DNA from: Pseudomonas sp.
GTDB lineage: Bacteria; Pseudomonadota; Gammaproteobacteria; Pseudomonadales; Pseudomonadaceae
Assembly (NCBI GenBank): GCA_030656145.1
Contig: JAUSOF010000036.1
Coordinates: 1 to 64,000 of the forward strand
DNA: 64,000 bases
Direction of reading: 5' to 3'
Part shown: piece by piece, positions 45,628 to 54,499 of the stretch
Position numbering within the stretch: position 1 is the first letter of the stretch
How the letters are laid out: each line of letters begins with the position of its first letter
Notes under the pieces: model-generated
Told to the model about the DNA's origin: nothing
Databases searched by the model: none
The model's input: the letters and a program-made list of their open reading frames with translations, nothing else
Program-made: the position numbers and the translations under genes

Positions 45628-46424
45628 TCATGAACCTGACCAATCCCCGTGAACTGGCCAGCCTGCTGGAAGCGTTCTTGTTTGCCTCGGGCAAGCCGCA
45701 ATCGCTGGAGCGCCTGTTCGAACTGTTCGAGGAGGCGGAGCGCCCCGAGCCTGCAGTGTTCAAAAAAGCCCTGGAACGGCTGCGTCAGTCCTGTGAGGGG
45801 CGTGCCTTTGAGCTGGTCGAGGTGGCTTCTGGCTACCGCCTGCAGGTACGCGAGGTCTACGCGCCCTGGGTCGGGCGCCTCTGGGAAGAGCGCCCGCAGC
45901 GTTATTCGCGGGCCATGCTTGAGACCCTGGCGCTGATTGCCTACCGCCAGCCGATCACCCGTGGCGAGATCGAAGATATTCGCGGTGTAGCGGTCAATAG
46001 CCACATCGTCAAAACCTTGCTGGAACGCGAGTGGATCCGGGTGGTCGGCTACCGTGACGTGCCGGGCAAGCCGGCGATGCTGGCGACCACCAAGGCGTTT
46101 CTCGATCATTTCAATCTGAAAAGTCTTGACCAGCTTCCGCCGCTGGCGTCCCTGCGTGAACTTGAGCCCGAGCCGCTGCTGGACTTCGATGATGACCTTG
46201 CTGCGCCGCCAAGCCTGCAGGCCCGTGCCGACCTGGCGCTCGCGGATGAACCGGTCGTGGAGGCCAGCGAGGAAACCAGCTTCAGCAGCCTGCTGGCGGA
46301 GCTGGATTCCATGGAGCAGGGCCTGAAGACTGATTTTGATGATTTTTCGGCGTTGACCCTAGATGCCGACGGCGACGAGTTGGCTGAGCCCGCAGATACA
46401 GAAGAGCTACCGCGCCATCAGTAG
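45624..46424 (+). CDS. scpB: Segregation and condensation protein B
   Basis: 266 residues. Two winged-helix domains carry the diagnostic LETLALIAYRQPITRGEIEDIRGV and ATTKAFLDHFNLKSLDQLPPL. ScpB dimers bind ScpA in the SMC complex. The Asp/Glu-rich C-terminal tail (~185-266) is probably disordered. Start is ATG 45624 (overlap with scpA) or ATG 45630, two codons later. Confidence 0.95.
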   Translation: MIMNLTNPRELASLLEAFLFASGKPQSLERLFELFEEAERPEPAVFKKALERLRQSCEGRAFELVEVASGYRLQVREVYAPWVGRLWEERPQRYSRAMLETLALIAYRQPITRGEIEDIRGVAVNSHIVKTLLEREWIRVVGYRDVPGKPAMLATTKAFLDHFNLKSLDQLPPLASLRELEPEPLLDFDDDLAAPPSLQARADLALADEPVVEASEETSFSSLLAELDSMEQGLKTDFDDFSALTLDADGDELAEPADTEELPRHQ

Positions 46425-46572
46425 TCTGGGTGCGCCGGCTGTCGAAAATCGCTGAAGGCTGGTCTGCGGGCGCACCTTGAACGGTGCGTGTGCCGCCCGA
46501 TTCGCGTATGATCCTCGGCCTTTCGACGACTTGCTGTCGTCCATCACTAGAGATACACCGGGAGGTGCCCAG

Positions 46573-47892
46573 ATGAGTGAATCCGAAGAATACAGTCCAG
46601 CCGGCGAAAAATTACAGAAAGTCATGGCGCGTATGGGCCTGGCTTCACGTCGCGAAATCGAAGGCTGGATCAGCGCCGGCCGGGTCAAGGTCAATGGTGC
46701 GGTTGCCGGCCTCGGTCAGCGTGTCGACCTGCACGATGCGATCGCCATCGATGGCCGGCTGATCAAACGCGAAGAATCCGCCGAAAGCGTGCGCCGCGTG
46801 ATCATTTATAACAAACCCGAAGGCGAGATATGCACCCGTGACGACCCTGAAGGTCGCCCGACGGTCTTTGATCGCCTGCCACGACCGAAAGAAGGTCGCT
46901 GGATCAACATCGGTCGCCTCGACATCAATACCACCGGCTTGCTGATGTTCACCACCGACGGTGAGCTGGCCAACCGCTTGATGCATCCGTCCTACCAGAT
47001 GGATCGCGAGTACGCCGTGCGCGTGCGTGGTGAAGTCGACGAGGAAATGATCGAACGGCTGAAAGCCGGCGTGATGCTCGAAGACGGCCCGGCCAAGTTC
47101 ACCGATATCAAGGTGGCGCCGGGCGGTGTCGGCTTCAACCACTGGTATCACTGCGTGGTGATGGAAGGCCGTAACCGCGAAGTGCGTCGCCTGTGGGAGT
47201 CCCAGGGTCTGGTGGTCAGCCGCTTGAAGCGCGTGCGTTTCGGCCCGGTATTCATCACCTCGGATCTGACCATGGGTCGTTGGCGCGAAATGAGCCAGCG
47301 CGAAGTGGATATTCTCAGTGAAGAAGTGGGTCTCAAGTCGGTCGCCTTGCCAGACATGAAAGAGAAAACCCGCGACAAGCTCGAGCGGCTGCAACGTAAA
47401 TCGGCCAAGCCGGTTGGTCGCGGCGAGCGCCCGCAGCGCACCTTGCGCCCCGCCCATGGTGGCGCGGTAAGTTCTGAGCGCTCTGGTGGACGTACTCCGC
47501 GCAGCGAAGCCGGTGAGCGTGCTGTGCGCACTCCGCGTAGCGACAGCGCTGAACGTGGCGGATCCACTCCGCGCAGCGAGGGTGGTGAGCGTGTTGTGCG
47601 TACGCCACGCAGTGAAGGTGGTGCTGCTGTCCGTACCCCGCGCCCGCCGCGTGCCGACAAAGGCCGTGCAGAGCAAGGTCGTTCGGCTCCTGGTAAGGGG
47701 ACACCGGTTGCCGAGCGGCCGCGCGATGTCAACAAGAGGGCGCCGAACAAGCCCAAGACTCTGCGTCCGGGCGTCGAACTGAGTGAGCGCCCGGGGCGCA
47801 AGCCAGCTGCGCCAGTCAAGCGTCGCAGTCAGCCCGCAGGCCAGGGCCAGCGCCCAGGTTTTGGTCGCGGTGCAAACAAGCCGCAGGAATAA
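46573..47892 (+). CDS. rluB: 23S rRNA pseudouridine synthase B with repetitive basic tail
   Basis: 439 residues from ATG 46573 with GGAGG upstream. It has an S4 RNA-binding domain (~12-60) and a catalytic domain with GRLDINTTGLLMFTTDGELANRLMHP (catalytic Asp in R-L-D). RluB modifies U2605 of 23S rRNA. Residues ~285-439 form a disordered Arg/Gly/Ser tail with at least four repeats of the T-P-R-S-(E/D) type. The gene is followed by an intrinsic terminator. Confidence 0.93.
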   Translation: MSESEEYSPAGEKLQKVMARMGLASRREIEGWISAGRVKVNGAVAGLGQRVDLHDAIAIDGRLIKREESAESVRRVIIYNKPEGEICTRDDPEGRPTVFDRLPRPKEGRWINIGRLDINTTGLLMFTTDGELANRLMHPSYQMDREYAVRVRGEVDEEMIERLKAGVMLEDGPAKFTDIKVAPGGVGFNHWYHCVVMEGRNREVRRLWESQGLVVSRLKRVRFGPVFITSDLTMGRWREMSQREVDILSEEVGLKSVALPDMKEKTRDKLERLQRKSAKPVGRGERPQRTLRPAHGGAVSSERSGGRTPRSEAGERAVRTPRSDSAERGGSTPRSEGGERVVRTPRSEGGAAVRTPRPPRADKGRAEQGRSAPGKGTPVAERPRDVNKRAPNKPKTLRPGVELSERPGRKPAAPVKRRSQPAGQGQRPGFGRGANKPQE

Positions 47893-47919
47893 GCCGAGGC
47901 GTCACGATCGTGCTTGAAT

Positions 47920-47949
47920 AAAAAGGGACTCGATTGAGTCCCTTTTTTT
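47920..47949 (+). terminator. Intrinsic terminator after rluB
   Basis: AAAAAGGGACTC pairs with GAGTCCCTTTTTTT around a four-base loop, 28 bp after the rluB stop. It ends the trpS-scpA-scpB-rluB direction. Confidence 0.93.
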
Positions 47950-48027
47950 GATTTTTTTTGCTGGGTGCCTGCAAGGTGCATTCGGCGGGTAGTACCCGCG
48001 AAACTGCGGTCGCGCCAGCGACTCCAG

Positions 48028-48954
48028 CTAGCCAGCCATGCTCAGGCGATTGCGGCCATTACGCTTGGCTACATAGAGCGCGGTGTCGGCACGGCGCAAC
48101 AAGCTTTCCGCAGACTCGCCTGCGAGCAAGCTGGCGCAGCCTAGGCTGATGGACACCTCTATTGGTCGGCCTTGGGCCAGGCATTGCAGTTCTTGCACGG
48201 AGCGGCGCAGGCGCTCGCCAACCATGGCGGCGGCTTCGCGGCAGGTTCCAGAGAGCAGTACCAGAAACTCTTCACCACCGTAACGGAACACCATGTCGAT
48301 GTTGCGTAGCTGGCTTTTCAGGGTGGCGGCCACATCGATCAACACTTCATCACCAATGCTGTGGCCATGGTTGTCGTTGATCCGCTTGAAATGGTCGAGG
48401 TCGAGCATCAGCAGCGAGAGTGGCTGCTGATTACGGCGCGCCAGATCGATTTCGCGCTGCAGAATCTGATCCATGGCAATACGGTTGCCGGTGTTGGTCA
48501 GCGGGTCGCGTAGCGCGCTTTGGATTGCCGCGCGATAGAGCAGGGCATTGCGCAGTGGGAACAGCAAGCTGGCTAGCAGTGATTCCAGCTGGCCGAGTTC
48601 TTCGTCGCTAAAGCGTTGCTGGCGGCGGAAAATAAGCTCGCCGAGGTATTCGCCTTCATGGCTCAGGCGGTAGCCGGCTGAGTGACTAGCGCGCTCGCCT
48701 AGCTCCAGGCGCAAGTCAGCTGTTGGCTGCTGATAGGTCAGGGCATTCAGCGGCACCAGGCTCTGCACGGTAGTGAAGAACAACTTGAGAATGCGCTCGG
48801 CATCCAGGCTGGTCTGCAGCTGCATGCTGAGCTGCTGGCGCAGTTGCGCCAGGCTGACTGGGCGCAGGGATGGCGCTCGACTGCCAGAAAAGCCCAGGCG
48901 TTGGAGCTTGGCTGCATCGAAGTCGATGGTATTGGTCTGGCTGGGGGTAATCAT
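48028..48954 (-). CDS. GGDEF diguanylate cyclase
   Basis: 308 residues from ATG 48954. The N-terminal ~140 residues look GAF-like (ERILKLFFTTVQSLVPLNALTYQ). The GGDEF domain (~145-308) has the active G-G-E-E-F and a complete inhibitory site R-N-I-D five residues before it, so it should make c-di-GMP and be feedback-inhibited. No membrane segment is present. It is convergent with rluB. The input signal is unknown. Confidence 0.92.
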   Translation of the reverse strand: MITPSQTNTIDFDAAKLQRLGFSGSRAPSLRPVSLAQLRQQLSMQLQTSLDAERILKLFFTTVQSLVPLNALTYQQPTADLRLELGERASHSAGYRLSHEGEYLGELIFRRQQRFSDEELGQLESLLASLLFPLRNALLYRAAIQSALRDPLTNTGNRIAMDQILQREIDLARRNQQPLSLLMLDLDHFKRINDNHGHSIGDEVLIDVAATLKSQLRNIDMVFRYGGEEFLVLLSGTCREAAAMVGERLRRSVQELQCLAQGRPIEVSISLGCASLLAGESAESLLRRADTALYVAKRNGRNRLSMAG

Positions 48955-49181
48955 AAGTGCTGAGCCTCTGGCGCGTTGATGCGGCAACACTGGCTATAGA
49001 GCGAATTTCGTGCCAGAGGGTTCAGTGGATATAAAAAATATCTTAAATCAGTGACTTGCGAGGGTTCTTTTGCGGCTAATGGCCAGCATTGGCCATTCCA
49101 TTGGCGGGTTGGCCGGCAAGTTGTTGCCGGCCTGTGTGTTTGCCGCCATTTTTCTGCCGGTTAAGCCGCTGGTTGCGGGCG

Positions 49182-49922
49182 TTACTGGGCGTCGAATGCC
49201 TGGCCATTGACGCCGTTACTGTCGGGGCCCAACAGGTACAGATAAACCGGCAGTATTGCCTCGGGTAGCGGATTGTTCATCGGGTTTTCCCCCGGATAAG
49301 CCTGGGCGCGCATATCCGTGCGAGTGGCGCCCGGGTTGATGCTGTTGGCACGTACCGGTGCCACGCCGTCTACTTCATCTGCCAGCACTTGCATCAAGCC
49401 TTCGGTGGCAAACTTGGAGACCGCATAAGCCCCCCAGTAGGCGCGGCCTTTGCGTCCCACGCTGCTCGAGGTGAATACCACTGAGGCGTCGCTGGAGAGC
49501 TTCAGAAGCGGCAGCAGGGTGCTGGTGAGCATAAAGGTGGCGTTGACGTTGACTTGCATCACGCGCATGAAGTTGTCGCCGGAGAGCTGCTCCAGCGGTG
49601 TGCGCGGGCCGACGATCGAGGCGTTGTGTAGCAGGCCGTCAAGTTTGCCGAATTCACTTTCGATCATCGCCGCCAGTTCGTCGTACTGGTGCGCCAGGGC
49701 GGTTTCCAGGTTGAACGGGATGACAGCTGGCTGCGGGTGTCCGGCTGCCTCGATAGCGTCGTAGACCCGGCTGAGGTTGGCTTCAGTCTTGCCTAGCAGC
49801 AGCACGGTCGCGCCGTGGGCGGCAAAGGCCTGTGCGGCGGCAGCGCCAATCCCACGGCCGGCGCCGGTGACCAGGATCACCCGATCCTTGAGCAGGTCGG
49901 GGCGGGCAGAATATTGGAACAT
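49182..49922 (-). CDS. YciK-like short-chain dehydrogenase/reductase
   Basis: 246 residues. SDR motifs: TGAGRGIG at 19-26, the N-A-S form of NNAG (LLHNASIVGP), and Ser with Y-A-V-S-K. The start MFQYSARPDLLKDRVILVTG and the ending are typical of YciK. Substrate unknown. AAGGAG lies seven bases before ATG 49922. It follows mupP on the same strand after 142 bp. Confidence 0.9.
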   Translation of the reverse strand: MFQYSARPDLLKDRVILVTGAGRGIGAAAAQAFAAHGATVLLLGKTEANLSRVYDAIEAAGHPQPAVIPFNLETALAHQYDELAAMIESEFGKLDGLLHNASIVGPRTPLEQLSGDNFMRVMQVNVNATFMLTSTLLPLLKLSSDASVVFTSSSVGRKGRAYWGAYAVSKFATEGLMQVLADEVDGVAPVRANSINPGATRTDMRAQAYPGENPMNNPLPEAILPVYLYLLGPDSNGVNGQAFDAQ

Positions 49923-50064
49923 GGGGACTCCTTCGGAGAATCAGTGGGTCGGGCCGCGCAGGCCGGGCTTGATAGGTGGCGCAGCATAATCCGTCGCGGC
50001 TATTGTCGGTGTCGCTGGTGAGATAAGCCGCTTCGTTGCTGGTCCGTACCACGGTCTTGCTGCA

Positions 50065-50736
50065 TCAGCAGCTGCATAATGCTCGTTCGAGCACTGCGCG
50101 CAGCTCCAGCGGGTGGTCAACCACCACGTCGGCGCCCCAGTTTCTCGGGTTGTCTTCGGGGTGAATATAGCCGTAGGTGACTGCTGCGGTTCTGGTGCCG
50201 GCGGCGCGTCCCGATTCGATGTCACGCAGGTCGTCGCCGACGAACAGCACGCTGGCCGGATCCAGGCCTAGTTGGCTGCAGGCAAGGATCATTGGCTCTG
50301 GGTCGGGTTTGCTATGGGTTACATGATCCGGGCAGATCAGGATGGCGGAGCGTTCGGCCAGGCCCAGTTGCTGCATGATCGGTTCGGCGAAGCGCAGTGG
50401 TTTGTTGGTTACTACGCCCCAGATCAGTTTGGCCTGCTCGATATCGGCGAGCAGTTGATTGATGCCATCGAACGGGCGGGTCAGTACCGCGCAGTGATCC
50501 TGGTAGCGCTCGAGAAACTCCAGGCGCAGCGCCTCGAACTGCTCGGCCAGCGGGTCCATGGCAAAGCTTGCAGCAACCATGGCGCGGGCACCGCCGGAAA
50601 TCTGATCGCGAATCAGCTTGTCATCCATGGTCGCCAAGCCGCGCTCGGCGCGCATCGCCTGGCAGATGGCAATAAAGTCCGGGGCACTGTCGAGCAGCGT
50701 GCCATCCATGTCGAAAAGAACTGCGCGCAGGCGCAT
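50065..50736 (-). CDS. mupP: N-acetylmuramic acid 6-phosphate phosphatase
   Basis: 223 residues of the HAD superfamily: D9-x-D11-G-T ([11 protein letters not shown]), VVTNKP, K in SKPDPEP and GDDLRD. In Pseudomonas the gene next to ubiG encodes MupP, which removes the phosphate from MurNAc-6-P in peptidoglycan recycling; older labels call it phosphoglycolate phosphatase (gph). Position and family favour MupP. Its start shares one base with the ubiG stop (TGATG). Confidence 0.88.
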   Translation of the reverse strand: MRLRAVLFDMDGTLLDSAPDFIAICQAMRAERGLATMDDKLIRDQISGGARAMVAASFAMDPLAEQFEALRLEFLERYQDHCAVLTRPFDGINQLLADIEQAKLIWGVVTNKPLRFAEPIMQQLGLAERSAILICPDHVTHSKPDPEPMILACSQLGLDPASVLFVGDDLRDIESGRAAGTRTAAVTYGYIHPEDNPRNWGADVVVDHPLELRAVLERALCSC

Positions 50737-51434
50737 CAGGCCTCCTTGAGCGTCTGGATCATGTAATTGACGTCGACGTCCGCTTGCAGTTTGTAGCGTT
50801 TGGTCAGCGGGTTGTAGGTCAGGCCAATGATGTCTTTGACTTGCAGGCCGGTGTCGCGGCTCCAGGCCCCCAGCTCTGAGGGGCGGATGAATTTCTTGAA
50901 ATCGTGGGTGCCGCGTGGCAGCAAGCGCAGCAGGTATTCCGCGCCGATCACCGCAAACAGGTAAGCCTTGGGGTTGCGGTTGATGGTGGAGAAGAACACC
51001 TGGCCGCCAGGTTTCACCAGGGTGTGGCAGGCACGGATCACCGAGGCTGGGTCCGGGACGTGTTCGAGCATTTCCAGGCAGGTGACCACGTCGAACTGCT
51101 CGGGCATCTCAAGGGCCAGGTCTTCGGCGGTGATTTGCCGGTACTCGACCGAGACGCCGGATTCCAGTTGGTGCAGCTGGGCCACCGCCAAAGGGGCTTC
51201 GCCCATGTCGATGCCGGTTACCTCGGCGCCACGCTGGGCCATGGCTTCACTGAGGATTCCGCCGCCGCAGCCGATGTCGAGCACTTTCTTGCCAGCAAGG
51301 CTGACGCGCTCTTCGATCCAGTTGACCCGCAGCGGATTGATGTCATGCAAGGGTTTGAATTCGCTTTCGCGGTCCCACCAGCGGTGGGCCAGGGCTTCGA
51401 ATTTGGCGATTTCGGCGTGGTCGACGTTGCTCAT
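50736..51434 (-). CDS. ubiG: Ubiquinone O-methyltransferase
   Basis: 232 residues. UbiG performs both O-methylations in ubiquinone synthesis, using SAM. The start ([33 protein letters not shown]) is diagnostic, and the SAM motif [13 protein letters not shown] is intact. The membrane-contact region (ECDV-type loop [13 protein letters not shown]) is also present. It is coupled with mupP. Confidence 0.96.
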   Translation of the reverse strand: MSNVDHAEIAKFEALAHRWWDRESEFKPLHDINPLRVNWIEERVSLAGKKVLDIGCGGGILSEAMAQRGAEVTGIDMGEAPLAVAQLHQLESGVSVEYRQITAEDLALEMPEQFDVVTCLEMLEHVPDPASVIRACHTLVKPGGQVFFSTINRNPKAYLFAVIGAEYLLRLLPRGTHDFKKFIRPSELGAWSRDTGLQVKDIIGLTYNPLTKRYKLQADVDVNYMIQTLKEA

Positions 51435-51505
51435 AAGTATCCCTGAATCAGGCTGCGGCGAGAGTGGGAGCGCAAGGTGCTCATGTTGCCAGTTTCGCCG
51501 GGTGG

Positions 51506-51530
51506 ATTGGACGCCTGTTGTGCGTCCAAT
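51506..51530. other. 9-bp perfect hairpin upstream of ubiG
   Basis: ATTGGACGC pairs with GCGTCCAAT around a seven-base loop, between the MTA deaminase stop and the ubiG start (both on the minus strand). No T-run follows on the minus strand. It could be an operator or an mRNA end hairpin. Confidence 0.45.
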
Positions 51531-51660
51531 GTATGTCAGTTTGTCGCAGTCTGTAGGATCCAGGGGGCGCGCCTGGTCCTTGCTGGTGATCTGGCGTTCC
51601 GGTGCTGCCGGTGATCGCCAGCAATCTGGCCCCTGTCTGTTATGTAAATATGCGCTCGAA

Positions 51661-52980
51661 TTACCTGGCGGCGATCTTTACGCCCCAGGCGCGAGCGTTG
51701 GTGATGATCCGTTGTTCGTCCATGCGCGTCAGTTGCCCTGCATCAAGCAGGTGCTTGCCGCCGACCCATACGTCTTCGACACAGCTGCGGTTGCTGGTGT
51801 AGATCAGCTGCGAGACAGGGTCGTAAATCGGTTGTTGGGCCAGGCCGGTCAGGTCGAATGTCACCAGGTCGGCGGCTTTGCCAAGCTCCAATGAACCGAT
51901 CTGGCTTTCCAGGCCCAAGGCGCGCGCGCCGTTAAGGGTTGCCATGCGCAGCGCGCGATGTGCGTCCAGGGCGCTGGCCGAGCCGGCCACGGCTTTGGCC
52001 AGCAGGGCGGCTGTGCGGGTTTCGCTGAGCAGGTCCAGGTCATTATTGCTGGCGGCGCCGTCGGTGCCGATGGCTACATTAATCCCGGCCTGCCAGAGTT
52101 TTTCTACTGGGCAGAAGCCGCAGGCCAACTTGAGATTGGACTCCGGGCAATGGATGACGCTGCTGTTGCTGGTCACCAGCAGAGCCAGATCCTCATCGTC
52201 GATCTGGGTCATGTGTACGGCCTGGAAGCGCGGGCCAAGCAGACCGAGGCGTGCCAGGCGTGCCAGCGGTCGTTCGCCATGCTGTTGCAGGCTCTGCTGC
52301 ACCTCGAAGGCGGTCTCGTGCACGTGCATGTGAATGCCGGCATCCAGCTCCTCGGCAAGCATGCGGATATTTTCCAGCTTATCGTCACTCACTGTGTAGG
52401 GGGCGTGGGGGCCGAAGGCGACGCTCAGGCGCGGGTGATGCTTGAGGTCGTCAAACAGTGCCAGCCCTTTACGCAGCGCTTCGTCGGCATCGCGCGCTCC
52501 AGGTATGGGGAAATCCAGTACGGGGATGGTGATCTGCGCGCGAATGCCGCTCTTGTGCACCATCTCGCTGGCCACTTCGGGAAAGAAGTACATGTCCGAG
52601 AAGCAGGTGATGCCGCCCTTGAGCTGCTCGGCGATAGCCAGTTCGGTGCCGTCAATGATGAACTGCTCATCAACCCACTTGGCCTCAGCGGGCCAGATAT
52701 GCTGCTGCAGCCAGTCGTTTAGTGGCAGCTCGTCGGCCATGCCGCGGAACAGGCTCATGGCAGCATGGCCGTGGGCGTTGATCAGTCCTGGCGTGAGCAG
52801 TCGGCCGGGCAGTTCGCGCACTTCCAGTGCCTGATGCTTGAGTGCTTCGGCGCGCGGGGCGATCAGTGCGATGCGTCCGTTGCGGATGCCCAGACCATGC
52901 TCGTGCAGCACCACGCCTGCTGGCTCGACCGGCACCAGCCAGGTTGGGAGTAGGAGAAGGTCGAGCGGGGTTTCGGGCAT
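51661..52980 (-). CDS. 5'-methylthioadenosine deaminase (TRZ/ATZ amidohydrolase)
   Basis: 439 residues from ATG 52980; the longer frame overlaps mtnA. Metal and catalytic positions of the amidohydrolase family are readable: [22 protein letters not shown] and GTDGAASNN. In P. aeruginosa the homologue was shown to deaminate methylthioadenosine to methylthioinosine, which is then phosphorolysed. The divergent mtnA, acting on the next product, fits this. S-adenosylhomocysteine deamination is the alternative activity. Confidence 0.87.
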   Translation of the reverse strand: MPETPLDLLLLPTWLVPVEPAGVVLHEHGLGIRNGRIALIAPRAEALKHQALEVRELPGRLLTPGLINAHGHAAMSLFRGMADELPLNDWLQQHIWPAEAKWVDEQFIIDGTELAIAEQLKGGITCFSDMYFFPEVASEMVHKSGIRAQITIPVLDFPIPGARDADEALRKGLALFDDLKHHPRLSVAFGPHAPYTVSDDKLENIRMLAEELDAGIHMHVHETAFEVQQSLQQHGERPLARLARLGLLGPRFQAVHMTQIDDEDLALLVTSNSSVIHCPESNLKLACGFCPVEKLWQAGINVAIGTDGAASNNDLDLLSETRTAALLAKAVAGSASALDAHRALRMATLNGARALGLESQIGSLELGKAADLVTFDLTGLAQQPIYDPVSQLIYTSNRSCVEDVWVGGKHLLDAGQLTRMDEQRIITNARAWGVKIAAR

Positions 52981-53143
52981 GCCGGGGACTTCCTGCGGGT
53001 ATCTGAGGAGGCTGAGTTTATAGGGGTTCGTCGTGCGCTTGAAGCGGTGCAGCGCTGCACCATGCGTTTCAGTCGGGGAGTAAGCGCTGCCAGGGCAGGT
53101 GGTAGCGCCGATTCGCTGGCAACGTGCAGTCTGATTCTCTGGG

Positions 53144-53149
53144 TATAAT
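53144..53149 (+). promoter_or_regulatory. -10 box of a candidate mtnA promoter
   Basis: A perfect TATAAT lies 30 bp upstream of the mtnA start. The -35 at the expected distance (AACGTG) is poor, so an activator or extended contacts may be needed. Confidence 0.4.
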
Positions 53150-53178
53150 GGTCGGCTTTTCCGAGGGTGGGGTGAGTC

Positions 53179-54255
53179 ATGCGCGAGCAATTGCTAGCGG
53201 CAGAGAAGGTTCAGGCCATTGATTGGCGCGATGGCGCTCTGTATCTGCTCGATCAGCGTGTGTTGCCGTTCGAGGAAACCTGGCATGCCTGCCATTCTGC
53301 CGCAGCTGTCGCCGAGGCGATTCGCTTGATGGTGGTGCGCGGTGCGCCGGCTATCGGCATCAGTGCAGCCTACGGGGTGGTGCTCGGCGCGCGCGCGCGG
53401 GTGGCTGCGGGTGGTGACTGGCGGGCGGCCCTGGAAGTGGATTTTCAAGTGCTGAGCGACTCGCGACCGACCGCCGTCAATCTGTTCTGGGCGCTCAATC
53501 GTATGCGCGAACGTTTGGCGCGTATTAAGGACGGTGACGACCCGCTTGCGCTGCTGGAGGGCGAGGCGCTGGGTATCCATCTGAGCGATCGTGAAGCCAA
53601 TCTGACCATGGCGCAGCTGGGTGCCGACCTGATTCGCAAGCATCAGGGCAGTCAGCAGAACCTGCTGACCCACTGTAATGCTGGTGCCTTGGCCACTGGC
53701 GGCTTCGGTACGGCATTGGGGGTGATACGCGCCGCCTATCTGGAAGACTTGGTTGAGCGTGTCTATGTCGACGAAACCCGTCCTTGGCTGCAGGGCTCGC
53801 GCCTGACCGCCTGGGAATTGGCGGGTGAAGGCATTCCGGTCAGCCTGAATGTCGATTCGGCCGCCGCGCACCTGATGAAGACCCGCGGTATTACCTGGGT
53901 CATTGTCGGCGCCGACCGAATTGCCGCCAATGGCGATGTGGCGAACAAGATCGGCACTTACCAGTTGGCGGTCAATGCCATGCACCACGGCGTGCGTTTC
54001 ATGGTGGTGGCGCCAAGCTCAACCATTGATATGGCGCTGGAAAGTGGCGACGACATTCCTCTTGAAGAGCGAGATGCCAGCGAGTTGCTGGAGCTCAATG
54101 GGCAGCGGGTCGCGGCGGCTGTGGATGCGCTCAATCCGGTGTTTGATGTAACGCCGGCTGACCTGATCGACTTCATCATCACCGAGAAGGGTGTGGTCGA
54201 GCGGCCGGATCTGGCGAAAATGACCAGATTGATGTGCCGCAAGCGTCTGCATTAA
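53179..54255 (+). CDS. mtnA: Methylthioribose-1-phosphate isomerase
   Basis: 358 residues. It isomerises methylthioribose-1-P to methylthioribulose-1-P in methionine salvage. Catalytic Cys166 ([12 protein letters not shown]) and Asp246 ([17 protein letters not shown]) are present, as is [14 protein letters not shown] near residue 53. It is divergent from the methylthioadenosine deaminase gene, with 198 bp between the starts. Confidence 0.95.
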   Translation: MREQLLAAEKVQAIDWRDGALYLLDQRVLPFEETWHACHSAAAVAEAIRLMVVRGAPAIGISAAYGVVLGARARVAAGGDWRAALEVDFQVLSDSRPTAVNLFWALNRMRERLARIKDGDDPLALLEGEALGIHLSDREANLTMAQLGADLIRKHQGSQQNLLTHCNAGALATGGFGTALGVIRAAYLEDLVERVYVDETRPWLQGSRLTAWELAGEGIPVSLNVDSAAAHLMKTRGITWVIVGADRIAANGDVANKIGTYQLAVNAMHHGVRFMVVAPSSTIDMALESGDDIPLEERDASELLELNGQRVAAAVDALNPVFDVTPADLIDFIITEKGVVERPDLAKMTRLMCRKRLH

Positions 54256-54390
54256 GCGTGTCGCGCGTAGCCAGTGGCTGTTGTTGCGGTGGCTGGCTGG
54301 GGATAGGTGTGGCGCGTCGGTTGTGGTAATATCCGGCCGTTTTCAGGGGCGCTGGCAACGGTCGCCTTAACTGCGCAGATACGTTGCATA

Positions 54391-54468
54391 ACTCATTGAT
54401 TTGTCGTGAGTCGCTGCTGGCCTAGGGCCGCGCGACACGCTTCGCCTCGTTCGGGATGAATGGCGCGG
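54391..54468 (+). ncRNA. Structured 5' leader of gyrA (candidate gyrA RNA motif)
   Basis: Two stems are visible in the 244-bp leader: ACTCA/TGAGT (54391-54411) and CCGCGC/GCGCGG (54428-54468) with a 29-base loop. A conserved gyrA RNA motif has been described upstream of gyrA in Pseudomonadales, and this is the expected place. I cannot match the consensus by eye, so the call rests on position and stems. Confidence 0.45.
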
Positions 54469-54499
54469 GGTATCACCAGAAAAAGGAACCAGGCTACTC

